Assembly (NCBI GenBank): GCA_033030425.1
Contig: JAUFSD010000005.1
Coordinates: forward strand, 558,001-622,000
Direction of reading: 5' to 3'
From: Verpa conica
Taxonomy: Eukaryota; Ascomycota; Pezizomycetes; Pezizales; Morchellaceae
Length of the DNA stretch: 64,000 bases
Under the pieces are notes generated by a model. It saw only the letters and a list, made by a program, of their open reading frames with translations. It searched no databases and was not told the origin of the DNA. The first letter of the stretch is position 1; each line of letters begins with the position of its first letter. This document shows positions 27,408-39,519 of the stretch, one piece after another. Made by a program: the position numbers and the translations under genes.

Positions 27408-28627
27408 ATGCCTACTACTCTCGGGGAAGCTGTCCCCAGCACAACTGTTTCTATTGCCCCGCTCATCCTCCTGTCTGCATGCGACCACTACGGCCGTTCG
27501 GCAAAAGGTACCAGAAAGAGGGTTGTTGGTGTATTATTAGGGCAGAATAATGGCAACAGTGTGCGGGTTACAAATAGCTTTGCTGGTATGAGATGAAGCT
27601 TCTTCAGTTTGATGGATAGTGGGTGTTGATTGATGGTCCGGAAAACAAATAGTCCCGTTCGAAGAAGACGATAAAGATCCTGCAGTATGGTTCCTCGATC
27701 ACAACTACGTCGAGTCAATGAACGACATGTTTAAAAAAGTCAACGCTCGGGAGAAGCTCATCGGATGGTATCACTCTGGTCCTAAGCTTAGAGCATCGGA
27801 TTTGGAGATCAATGAGCTGTTCAAGAGATACACCCCGAATCCATTACTCGTCATCATCGACGTTGAGCCGAAGGAGCTTGGTGTACCTACAGATGCTTAT
27901 TTTGCTGTTGAAGAGATCAAAGATGTATGCCCGGAGTCTCTGACTGTGATTTTTGATGAAATTCGATGACTGGGTTGATGGGTTGGCTCATTGATGAGGA
28001 GCTGTGGCTGATATGGTTATGATATAGGACGGTACAACCACTACAAAAACCTTCGTTCACACACCATCGATAATCGAGGCTGAAGAGGCCGAGGAGATTG
28101 GTGTTGAGCATCTCCTCCGTGATATCCGCGATGTTGCTGTGGGCTCACTTACAACCCGCATTAATAACCAGCTCCAATCCCTCCAAGGTCTACATCTCCG
28201 CCTCCGCGATATTGCTGCCTATCTTGAGAAAGTTCTCAAGGGCGAGCTACCCGTTAACCATGCTATCCTCGGGAATCTTCAAGACGTTTTCAATCTGCTT
28301 CCTAACCTTTCCACCCCATCAATAGACGGCGATGATGGCAGTAATAATGAGTTGGCGAGGGCGATGAGTGTTAAAACAAATGATCAACTTATGTCAATCT
28401 ATGTTTCTTCATTGATCAGAGCTATCATCGCATTCCACGATCTCATTGACAACAAGATCAAGAATCGTCAAGACCAAGCGGAGGAGAAGGAAAAGGAGCA
28501 GAAGGAGCGAGAGGAAAAGGATAAAAAGCCTGGTAATGGAGTATCGTCACCTGATAAAGAGGGGTCTATGGAGAAGGGAGGAAAGGAAGAGTCTCCGAAG
28601 GAGAAGAAGAAGGGTGAGAAGGACTAG
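27408..28627 (+). CDS. rpn8: 26S proteasome regulatory subunit Rpn8
   Basis: Model: join(27408..27585, 27653..27924, 28028..28627), 349 aa. This is the MPN-domain lid subunit that pairs with Rpn11. The N-terminus ([25 protein letters not shown]) and [20 protein letters not shown] show the fold. The JAMM-type HxH is HSG here, so the metal site is absent, as expected for Rpn8 rather than the Rpn11 isopeptidase. [22 protein letters not shown] is a family signature. After the MPN domain come HLLRDIRD and LRDIAAYL helices, then a Lys/Glu-rich KEKE-type tail to the stop. Introns are GTATGA/TAG and GTATGC/TAG. Confidence 0.96.
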
Positions 28628-29047
28628 AGGGGGGTTATAAAGTACTGGTTGTTGGGCCTGGAAGGCAAAAAATTGTTGGTGTAGAAAGCCATCTTTCTTG
28701 TAGAATAACCTCTATAATACAGAGTGCTCGGAAGCTCAGGGGTGGTGATTTTTTTGTGTCCGTTGCGCGCATAAAGGGTTATGGAATATGTCGCTTGCTA
28801 GCTGTGAATTTACGTAAGGCTTCTTTTTTCCCCGAGTTTTCATAAAAACAGCTAGGTATCTTTCTAGAAAGTCCCTTTATTAGGTTTCATGAGAATGATT
28901 ATCTGAAAAAATCCCATGTTGTGGGAATAAATGTTGCCAATGATCTCATCGCTCCAGACGCCAAGCGCAGAGGCTCATCACCGACCACCCCGCACTGATC
29001 CCTTCCCTCCTCCCACCACTTAACAACCCCTTACTAAGATTGTCGCA
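28628..29047. other. Short spacer rpn8-rki1
   Basis: About 420 bases between two genes on the same strand. The left part is the rpn8 3' UTR. The last ~120 bases are C-rich (CCCTCCTCCCACCACTT) and are probably the promoter and leader of the isomerase gene. Confidence 0.5.
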
Positions 29048-30022
29048 ATGGCAACTCCTATACTAAACGTCGAATCTGCAAAGCGCCTCGCAGCTCACCG
29101 CGCAGTTGATGAACACTTCCCCCCTCACGCCCGTAATGTTGGTATCGGCTCTGGGTCCACAGTCGTCTACGTCGTTGAGCGGATAGCGCAGCTGTCGCGA
29201 GATATTACTGATGGGATTACCTTTGTCCCTACTGGGTACCAGTCCCGTGAATTAATTCTAAATGCTGGATTAAAACTAGGGAGTATCGACTTGAATATCG
29301 AGCTCGAGGTCGCATTCGACGGTGCGGATGAGGTAGATCCCTATCTAAATTGCATCAAAGGTGGTGGTGCATGCCTATTCCAAGAAAAACTAGTAGCAGT
29401 TTGTGCCAAAAAATTTGTTGTTGTTGCTGGTGTGTCCCCCCCCCCTCTCCTTCTTGGCTGAAATATTTATGGAAGGGGATGAGTAGATTACCGCAAACTT
29501 TCACCCTCTCTGTCGACCCACTACGCTCCTGGTATTCCTATCGAAGTTGTCCCATTCTCTGCTCCCCATGTTCTCGCCCGCCTCACCGCTCTTGGTGCCG
29601 TAAACCCCGTGATCCGTATGGGTGGCGCCTCGAAAGCTGGCCCCTGCATCACCGATAATGGGAACTTCATAATTGATGCACCTTTCCCAGACGGATTCAT
29701 CCCCTCTCCTCATTCTCGTTTATCGCACCAGAAAAGTATCTCCCCAACAAGTTCCTCAATCGCAGTTGATGCAGGCGCTGTACAAATGGGTGGTGAGCGA
29801 GTTGGCGGTCTAGAACTCCTAGGGAAGGAAGGTGGACACCCTGGGGCAGCGGTCGGGATGGGAGTCGGTGGGAATGAGAAGGTTGAGGAGCTCGCAAGGG
29901 TGTTGAAAGCCATTGTAGGCGTAGTAGAACATGGTATATTTTGGGCGGGGGATAAGAAGCCTGTTATGGCATATTTTGGGATGGAGGATGGCAAGGTGGA
30001 GACTAGAGTTTTACACGTATAG
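29048..30022 (+). CDS. rki1: Ribose-5-phosphate isomerase (RpiA type)
   Basis: Model: join(29048..29429, 29487..30022), 305 aa. It interconverts ribose-5-P and ribulose-5-P in the non-oxidative pentose phosphate pathway. Motifs in order: [15 protein letters not shown] (phosphate loop), [21 protein letters not shown] (catalytic Asp region), [26 protein letters not shown] and the C-terminal [12 protein letters not shown]. The 57-bp intron (GTGTGT/TAG) falls after VVVA and contains a C9 run. Between DAPFPDGFI and [21 protein letters not shown] there is a Ser- and Gly-rich insert of ~60 residues, longer than in the yeast enzyme, which is probably a surface loop. Confidence 0.94.
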
Positions 30023-31559
30023 TAGGGGCTTTCTATCTCTTTCTTTTCTTTCTCTTGGGACGGTGTTGTCTGGATTATGGAGTATGGTGGGTGTTGTGTG
30101 GATTGGCGACTTAAAAGTTATTGCAATTTCATACTAGGGGATATTTCATAAACCAACAAGAATCAAACTCAAGAAATAGCTTTCATGCCCTTTAAAACGT
30201 TGAATTTCTAGAGCTAGAGGTCAAACTAACAGGCTACCTCTATGACGGGTATATTCCAGTGTGCATCTCTCCCAGGACATCCACCTTACTCACCCTAATA
30301 ATGTGGCCCCCGTGGGTGGTCAGGACTTGTAAGTCTAGAGTACCCATTGCACTGTTCTGTCTAGGACTAATTTGCACTCCCAGGAGGGGGTTTGGGCGGA
30401 ACGGTAGACAATGCTTCATGTTAGTCTACTAGAGCATCAATGATCCTGACCACTCGAGCTAAGAGCACGTGGGGTACGGGCAGGGTATTAAGGTTAAAAT
30501 CTCCGCGCCCTATCTGAAGTCGATTACCAAATGATTCCTAGGGGTCAATGATCGCTTTACCTAAAAAAAATATACCTAAGAGTCATTAGCTTACCCATTT
30601 CAGTCCATCATTCTGCCAGGGAACCGGTACTTCAAAAACTATGACGGTAGGTTCTTATGACAGTTATTGCCTGATAAAAACCTAATCCTAAATTACTAGT
30701 CGATCTAGGCCTAATGGCTATTAAATCTTTTATAGTAGTTTACAATGGTGAGCCGGGGGATCTTTACGCTGTGGCGCTTACGGCTTGGTATACCTACATT
30801 TGGCTTCTCCATAGACTTCATAGGGGCCAGGAGAGTTTCTTATAAAACTATCCCTTATTCTTTCTGTATTTACAGCCGGGTCAGAGGCAGAATGCCCACA
30901 ACGCTCCGCATTTAGCCCTAACCCTAAATCAATACCAGCGTAATATCAACTACACGACAACTAATCCCGCAAGCTGCTAAAGAACTATAGTCTATTAATC
31001 AGATAAGCCCCCATAAACACTAAAATTGTAGCAACTATTACACATACATGTACTACCCAAAATTCTAAAGGTCTAAAACCCTAGTAGCTACAACCCGTTA
31101 CCAATAGGGGCAGCGTAGTTTGCAAGCGAAATATACATATAGTCCACTAGACCACAAACGAAGACAAAAAAATAAGAAACTATGACCAGACCGAAAACAT
31201 GAGCATATACTCAAGCGCTGTGGCACACGCTAGCAGACAAGGCTAAATATTACTAGCCACACAGACACCTATCCTCTTAGAGTCATGTCCTACCTTAGAT
31301 AGTTCCTCTCCTGTTCTATTTACATAATATCACCCTTGGTTTTCCGTCTATCCGAATGAGATCATTTTCTACAGTTAGACTATCTGGTAGTCAAGAAGAA
31401 CAGACAGCATACAGCGCTGCGTTTTCAGTACTAACGTGCTACATAGTATGTATATATCACTATCACGGCATACCGGTAATCCCCCTTCCTAGAAAAATAA
31501 GTGTTATTTGTGTTATAATTCTAAAGTGCTATGAAGTAAATCTTCAGGAAAATAAAATT

Positions 31560-32194
31560 TCCTTAGAGGCTTTGGCGGTTGATTGAACACCAATATTAGG
31601 ACCTCTCAAGTTCTGCTCTAGTGACATTTCCGTATTGGCATGTTGACTGGCAACCCCACCGCTATAACGAGGTACCTCCTTCCTTTTCATAAAAAAGACT
31701 TCTTCCCCTCTTCCCCTATTTATTGAATTCAGCAACGCTTATTATTCGGCCCTATAAGCAGCTCTTCCCCATCAATCCCATACATGGTCGTTTTCCCAAG
31801 GGGATTAACACCATGCTTCTCTAGTACCACGGAGAGAACTATTCAAAGGGGATCCTCCACAGAAACGTCATATTTTTCGGTAGTTGGTGGGCCATTGGTA
31901 TCGAGCTTGCTAGAGACTAGAGTCCTATTATACATGCAGTGTCGTCTCTGTGTCGATATGCCGCTCCGTAAAATTAATAATCTCTTTTCCCGGCATAGAA
32001 CCCTCCCCGTCTTTCTCTATATGCTTCTATGGTATCCGATATACCCTTCTAGTATTGCGGGGCCTCAAACTGTAAGTCCTGTCCTGGTAACTCCGGAGCA
32101 CCATCGAATGTTTAAAAAATTAGGTGGTATGACTACTTCCCCTCAAAAATATAAACTCTCTTATAACACTTCCAAAAGGTCTCCAGTGACTTAA
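31560..32194 (-). pseudogene. Decayed frame resembling a Ste50-type Ras-association domain
   Basis: Reading the minus strand from 32194, one frame gives long peptide stretches broken by a few stops. The key part is KYDVSVEDPL-stop-IVLSVVLEKHGVN, then MYGIDGEELLIGPNNKRC, then IGEEGKKS, after which a frameshift leads to FFMKRKE. The order EDP..(K/I)VL..(A/V)L.K, Y..YG..E, then (K/E)EGKK and (F)FM+R matches the Ras-association domain of fungal Ste50/SteD MAPK adaptors. The stops are TGA and TAA, consistent with C-to-T mutation of CGA or CAA. The match is by eye to a remembered family pattern, so it is only suggestive. Confidence 0.35.
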
Positions 32195-32337
32195 AGAGTA
32201 CACCCCAGTATTTTTAGTATGAAAAACAGCACTTTAATATATAATACCAAAAACATATACCTAAGTACATCTGGTCATGGGCTGGGTATAATAGGGAACT
32301 GTTCCATATGGCACTTTTCACACCCAAAAGTGAGGTT

Positions 32338-32455
32338 TTATTCCACAACAACCATAGCCTCTAATGGCCTATAAAAACTTGGGAAGCTTTGATAGTATAT
32401 TATAAAGTTTCCCAAGTTTTTATACAAAATTCTATCCATTAGTTGTGTTGGAATA
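32338..32455. repeat. Fold-back inverted repeat (~118 bp)
   Basis: The core arms 32370-32390 and 32403-32423 are inverted copies of TATAAAAACTTGGGAA plus ~5 more bases, around a 12-base loop. Outside them a weaker second pair (TATTCCACAACAAC on the left, the reverse complement TATTCCAACACAAC on the right) extends the symmetry to ~118 bp. It looks like a small MITE or fold-back remnant; no target duplication is clear. Confidence 0.7.
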
Positions 32456-33276
32456 TCGGCTCAAAATGTTGGTCCGGGTTTATAGCTGCGCGCACCATAT
32501 TTGCCGCTAGAATTTATCAGTGTATGCTAAACACTTTACGGATTATACTTAATAGTACGCCATGTTAATAGGCAGTCTGCAGTAGTTAACAAATCGCATC
32601 GTGACAACTGTGTCCCACCACCTATGTCTAGCAATGTAAGATTCCTTTATAATGAGGACAATTGATGTTCGGAAGTGGAAGTTTTTAGAAGTAGAAATAG
32701 ATATTAGATAAAAGGCCATTTCTATTTAGTAGATGCCTTCATAGTACATGATATATTGTACTATGTATTAAATAGGTGTATATTTATAGGTGACCGGCGG
32801 TGACTTTTTTTCATTTGCGCGGGAGTCTACATACCGTTGTGCGCTTAGAGCGACCCCAGCCCTGAACACGTCAGTGAGTACAGGCCCAAACGCACCCTTG
32901 TTTCAGGTAGGGGTGAGGGTTTGAGATGTAACCCAAGCATCTAATTGCTGATTCGAATAGTGCAACATATAAAAAAAGTTCTCCAATTATCTACTAGTCA
33001 GAAGTGCTCAGAAAACGAGATACGGCTTATGAAGGAAAATAATGAGACCACTTGAGTAAATATCTTTATAATAGAAACTGAGAAGATAGGGACATGGAGG
33101 GATTAGGAGTTTAGACCAGCATTATTAAGAGTGTCATTTGTGAATTTTTATAGTAATCTACTACTTTACAAACATTTCAGCTTAATGACTAACCTATAAT
33201 ACTTACCCTATCTTAGGTCCATGAGATATCACTCGTCTTTCAATACCATTTCCCATGTACAAGTGCCACACACGCT

Positions 33277-33920
33277 CTAGAACACCTCACTGTAAGCTCC
33301 TCCTCTAGCTCCCTCGGATAATCCGCCACCAAACCTCCACGCAGTCGCTAAATCGAAGATAACAGCGGTCTCATGTGCGTTTACCTGCTCTCGCCTATTA
33401 GTAAATACCTCTTTCCACCCCCACAAGGCCCTGGGGCAGCTACCAATGTCCAAGATCCGGCGTATGTAGTCGAATACTTTCCACTCTATAGTAGTCAGAG
33501 TCAAACTCCCTTGAGGACTAGAATACCTTCATTAGCACCCATGTTTGTACTAGAGCAAAAACACCTCGAACGTCCTCATAATTTTCAACACCCTACCGAA
33601 CCTCTTAATCTCGCTCTGATGTTTCTCTACTAGCTTTGTCGAGAAAGTATTTGTCTAAAATTGGATATCCCCATTACCGAAAGAAGCCTGGAGTTCTACA
33701 GGGGTTGAGGGTAGACCTTTATTCCAGAACATATGGATGTGCCGGGAGATTTTACTACTACCTTGGACGTCTTTGTTTAGCCATGGTGCGTCATGTTTCT
33801 TGGAGTCGAGGGAAACGGAGAAAGTAACGCTACCGCAGTGCGATGCAGAGTCGATTAGAGTTACTGTGAAGCGGGTGAGTGGAGAGAGATTGGGCGTAGG
33901 AAATTCCGGATGTCTCAGCG
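33277..33920 (-). pseudogene. Decayed single-frame gene remnant, possibly microbial-type PARG-like
   Basis: One minus-strand frame runs ~210 codons from about 33920 to 33277 with only a handful of stops (TAG, TAG, TAA-TGA). It reads like a protein that gained stops by C-to-T change. The upstream part contains VTFSVSLDSKKHDAPW and HMFWNKGLPSTPVELQASF. The downstream part ends AVIFDLATAWRFGGGLSEGARG. That last block resembles the (N/D)-x-A-x-x-x-(P/F)-GGG-x-x-x-GA-x-(A/G)-QEE loop of microbial-type poly(ADP-ribose) glycohydrolases, with the QEE lost. The family assignment rests on this one loop. A second, unrelated fragment may be fused upstream. Confidence 0.3.
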
Positions 33921-34617
33921 CTAGCTATAGGGTAGCTTAAATTTTGTGATTTATTTAGGGAGATATGGAAATGGTCTAGATAATATTAGAAGGTGTTGGA
34001 TCTGAGAGTAGCCTCCGCGTGATCATCTAAAGTCTGATAAGAGATAGCATCACTCAAGCTATAACGGAATCCCTTATGCCTGGATCGATTCGCTTCTTAC
34101 TGCTGATACCGATCTGAGACATATTGCTCGTTTTGGGAAAGGCGTTTTATGCGGCACACCAGCAGGACGTTATCCATACATTACTCGCGACAGGGGCGAA
34201 GTATTGGGACACACTGAAAAGGGAAATAAAACAAGGGTAAACGTTCAGTATACCATCTTCCCTATGCACTAACTTACCAGTGTTGGTACCATCCACCCAC
34301 AACAATCACAAATTCACTATGCTTTAGGAGCACCCATATATTCTGTGATTAGCTTTCCACCTACTGGTATTTTAGAGAAACTAAGACTAATATTTTCGAG
34401 TTCCCCTTATATTTTTACTAGCCCAGTGTGTAAATCTATAGCTGACAATTCAAAGGGCTAAAGGGGTGACAGTGCCTGCTCTGTTGTGGTTGTGTCTTAA
34501 ACAGTCATTTTGAGGGCGGGCACAGACTTAGCACAGACAACATGGTATTCTGAACGTTTTCCCATAAAACAATTCCATAGATCCGTAGCGCAATAAAATA
34601 CAGCAAAACTGTGACTG

Positions 34618-34664
34618 CTCAGATCCGTGACAACCTGGTCTGTCCCAGGTGTCACGGGTCTGAG
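34618..34664. repeat. 21-bp hairpin around a GTGACA core
   Basis: CTCAGATCCGTGACAACCTGG at the left is followed after ~7 bases by its near-perfect inverted copy (CCAGGTGTCACGGGTCTGAG read forward), giving a stable stem. It stands out by GC content from the AT-rich surroundings. It could be an old transposon end pair or a small structured element; there is no T-run after it and no gene to terminate. Confidence 0.7.
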
Positions 34665-35601
34665 CGTCTAGTATTACTATGTCCCGCCGTGTTTTAGAGA
34701 ATACTCTCTTGTCTTGTAAGTCGCAATTCTGGAAATTGCTGTTCTATATTGCGTGACGAACCTATCTAGCTATAATATTTCCCTTTTCAGGATGTCCCAA
34801 TACTTTAACACTGGTGCGTACCCTTTCTTTTTCTAAATACACTCATACCCACCATCAAATCCTCCAAATCATTTTGATTTAACGATATTATTTCTATATC
34901 GGAACAACTAGAAGAGGGGCCCTTACTGCATGAAGAGAGGTGAAATCCAGTGTGCATATAATAATATGATCTCAATACAAGTACATTCTTCATCGAATAT
35001 CACTCGGGACAATCCTACCATGTTTGTTGGGATATAGGTACCTAATTGGGTATAGCGTGGGTATTCAGCAGGTATTGCTGTGGTGACGCTTACATATTAT
35101 GGAGGTCTTGGTATAGGGTTTCTTTAGGGTTTTAGGGTATCATCGATTGGTCTATAGATATATAGAGAGAGGGTATAAAAGCGCTTCTCTAGAGACTCTC
35201 CTAGTCTGCTAAGTTGCTGAGATACTCCATATCAACTCCATAACTTCAATGTGCTACTAATAACGCTAGCATCAGGCCCAAAATGGTAACTACGTGTGAT
35301 CATCACTCAGTATTTGGTACCCTAAATTGAAGTATGAATTACATATAAGTCAGTTAATGTTAGAAATGGAACATCCATTTATTAGGCCCACCACAGGCTT
35401 ACCCATTGGTACCACCTAGTCTTATTTTTTGTATCTATTATAACAACTGCTCGTAAAACTGTACAGTTAGATAGCAAAAGTGAAGACAGAACTCAGAACA
35501 TAAACGCTTTGAAAGCCTTAATATTCCCCCCCAAATGATTACCAGAAAAACCAAGCACGCCCATACCAATGATGAAACCGAATCAGAACCACAATCATTA
35601 C

Positions 35602-36471
35602 TCAAAAGAACCTCCACCAGATGAAGAAAAGCACGACCAAGCCGACCGCACCAATAGGACCGTACTAAACCGAGTACACCACGTTAGTCTGAATTAAGTT
35701 ATGTTATCCCTCTAACGAGGGTTAGAAAATATGTGAAGTTCAGAAACGTACCTGCTTCAGCATAGCCTCCCAGTTTATCCTCACAGCAGCTTGCCTATAC
35801 TTCTTACTCTCGTCCCTCAATTTACTACTCATATCCCCCATCCGCTCTAGGGAGTCCCCACGGTACAGCAGGTCCTCAATATTCTTTGTCATAACCTTAG
35901 TGACATCCTTCAGATCATCGTTGAGCTTATCCAGGTTTGCGGTAGCCCTGGTATCCTGATAGGTCCTCTTTGTTCGCTGCATAAACGTGTCGAATTGAAC
36001 AAAGGCATATGGTCGTAGCGAAGGGTTCATGATCTCATTCCCGTAAGAGGAGTAGAATTCGGTCGCGATATCTTGAAGGTATGTAAAAGCAAGCTTGCGA
36101 GGATATGAGCGCTCGCAGATACAGAGATAGCAGACGTGGTTTTCGATTAGGTAGCTATTTTTTTTTTAGGTTAGTAAATGCAAGTAAAAGCTTAAAAGGC
36201 ATTGAAAAGAACTAGGAGTAGGAGAGTATGAGCATACTGTATTGTAAAAGGGCCTGTTTCAATACTGGCTCGTGGCTCAGAGTTTTGATTTAATCGTCGG
36301 AAAATGAGCTTAACTTGTTTTTTAACCTCAGCGAGAAGGGCTTCATCTTGATCATCATCAACGGAGGCAGCCAGTGGAACACCTGGATAACAAGTTAGCA
36401 AGGCTGTGAGATAAGGAAAATGAAGGTAGTTACGTACCATCCAACCGAGCAATTTGGGTCGATTTCACCAT
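35602..36471 (-). CDS. sec22: R-SNARE Sec22 (ER-Golgi)
   Basis: Model: complement(join(35602..35664, 35752..36154, 36238..36382, 36438..36471)), 214 aa, the usual Sec22 length. Sec22 is the v-SNARE for ER-Golgi transport in both directions. An N-terminal longin domain (MVKSTQIARLDG, IENHVCYLCICERSYPRKLAF, ATEFYSSYGNEI) is followed by the SNARE helix TKVMTKNIEDLLYRGDSLER, where the central Arg is the zero-layer residue. The last exon encodes only the C-terminal anchor YGPIGAVGLVVLFFIWW and a stop. The first exon is 34 bp. All junctions restore known family residues. Confidence 0.95.
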
Positions 36472-37449
36472 TTTGAAAGCCCTGAATAGTGTTCCGGGAA
36501 ATGTGGGAGGAAGGAGAGCTTGGTGCAAAAGGTGTCCTTGTGAAGCGTTGTGTCGCGTTAACACCCATTACCCGGCAATTGCTGGGATTGAACCTCATGT
36601 CGTAGGCAATGTCCTAATTTAGTGAAGCTACTAAAGTAGTGACTTGGCATATTAACGCTTGGCAACTCGGGTGTATAAAGGAAAATACTCCTAAAGACGA
36701 CCTACTCATTAAGTCTATTAAGTTGTTACAAGAATTCTCCTAATTCTTAAGAAAATCTAGGCTAAGTACGTAATATAGAAGAAGGCAAAATGGTATGGAA
36801 AAAGAATACACGACTAGCAGTGAATTTTCTTTTAAAAATAACACAGCCTGGATGTACATTTAGGTCTAGGGATGTTAATCAAAAGAGGTTGTACCCAAAA
36901 TTCTTAAAGCCAGGGTTTTCATGACTTTAAGGCGTGTCCGATTCAAACCTATGAAATGTAGAAATTGTAAAAGCGTAAACCAATGCTATAATGGTAGTGT
37001 ACTATTAAATATGAGATTACTTCTAGGTAACCAAGCCTTCTACCTCCTATCTATATAGCTTCAGAATACACACCGAGTAGTAATCACCTTTTACCATAAA
37101 AGAGAGCTATAATGGTACCTCCAAGTTACCCCAGGATAACAATTCCCCTCTTAACCTTCGGTAATTTCGGCTAGAGCGCCGTAGATACACTTTTTGGTTG
37201 TGTTTCTCTATTAAAATCGCCTCTAAATACGTTTTTTTTTAGGTATTCTCTGGGCAATAAATAACTATAAAAGAACTGAATAGTATGGAATTTTTTTCTG
37301 ATCAATACACAGAAGCGACCTCACACACAACAAAAAAGATATGATGCAGGAAACTGTACAAAAAAGCCTTAATTGCAATGCTAACTAACCTGGGCTTCTC
37401 TAAATGTCACAGTATCGCAACCCAAGCCCTCACTTTTTCACTCAATACT
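36472..37449. other. Spacer sec22-atp2
   Basis: AT-rich, about 1 kb. The left end is the sec22 promoter, with CGTCGTAGG-like GC islands only near 36600. The right ~70 bases before the atp2 stop are 3' UTR. No frame or repeat of note was seen. Confidence 0.5.

Positions 37450-39519
<2,070 letters not shown>

Larger units (their letters stand above)
30023..35601. other. AT-rich degenerate island
   Basis: About 5.6 kb without an intact gene. Composition is AT-rich with TAG/TAA scattered in all frames, unlike the flanking genes, which fits old RIP-type C-to-T decay. Within it I see a Ras-association-like decayed frame (31560-32194, minus), a PARG-like decayed frame (33277-33920, minus), a fold-back at 32338-32455 and a perfect-arm hairpin at 34618-34664, all listed separately. 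TA-rich tracts occur around 31435 and 35155. Otherwise I recognise nothing. Confidence 0.65.

Noticed and set aside
36935..36965. Possible tRNA B-box-like sequence (reverse of TCCGATTCAAACC)
   Set aside because: No A box or cloverleaf could be formed around it.
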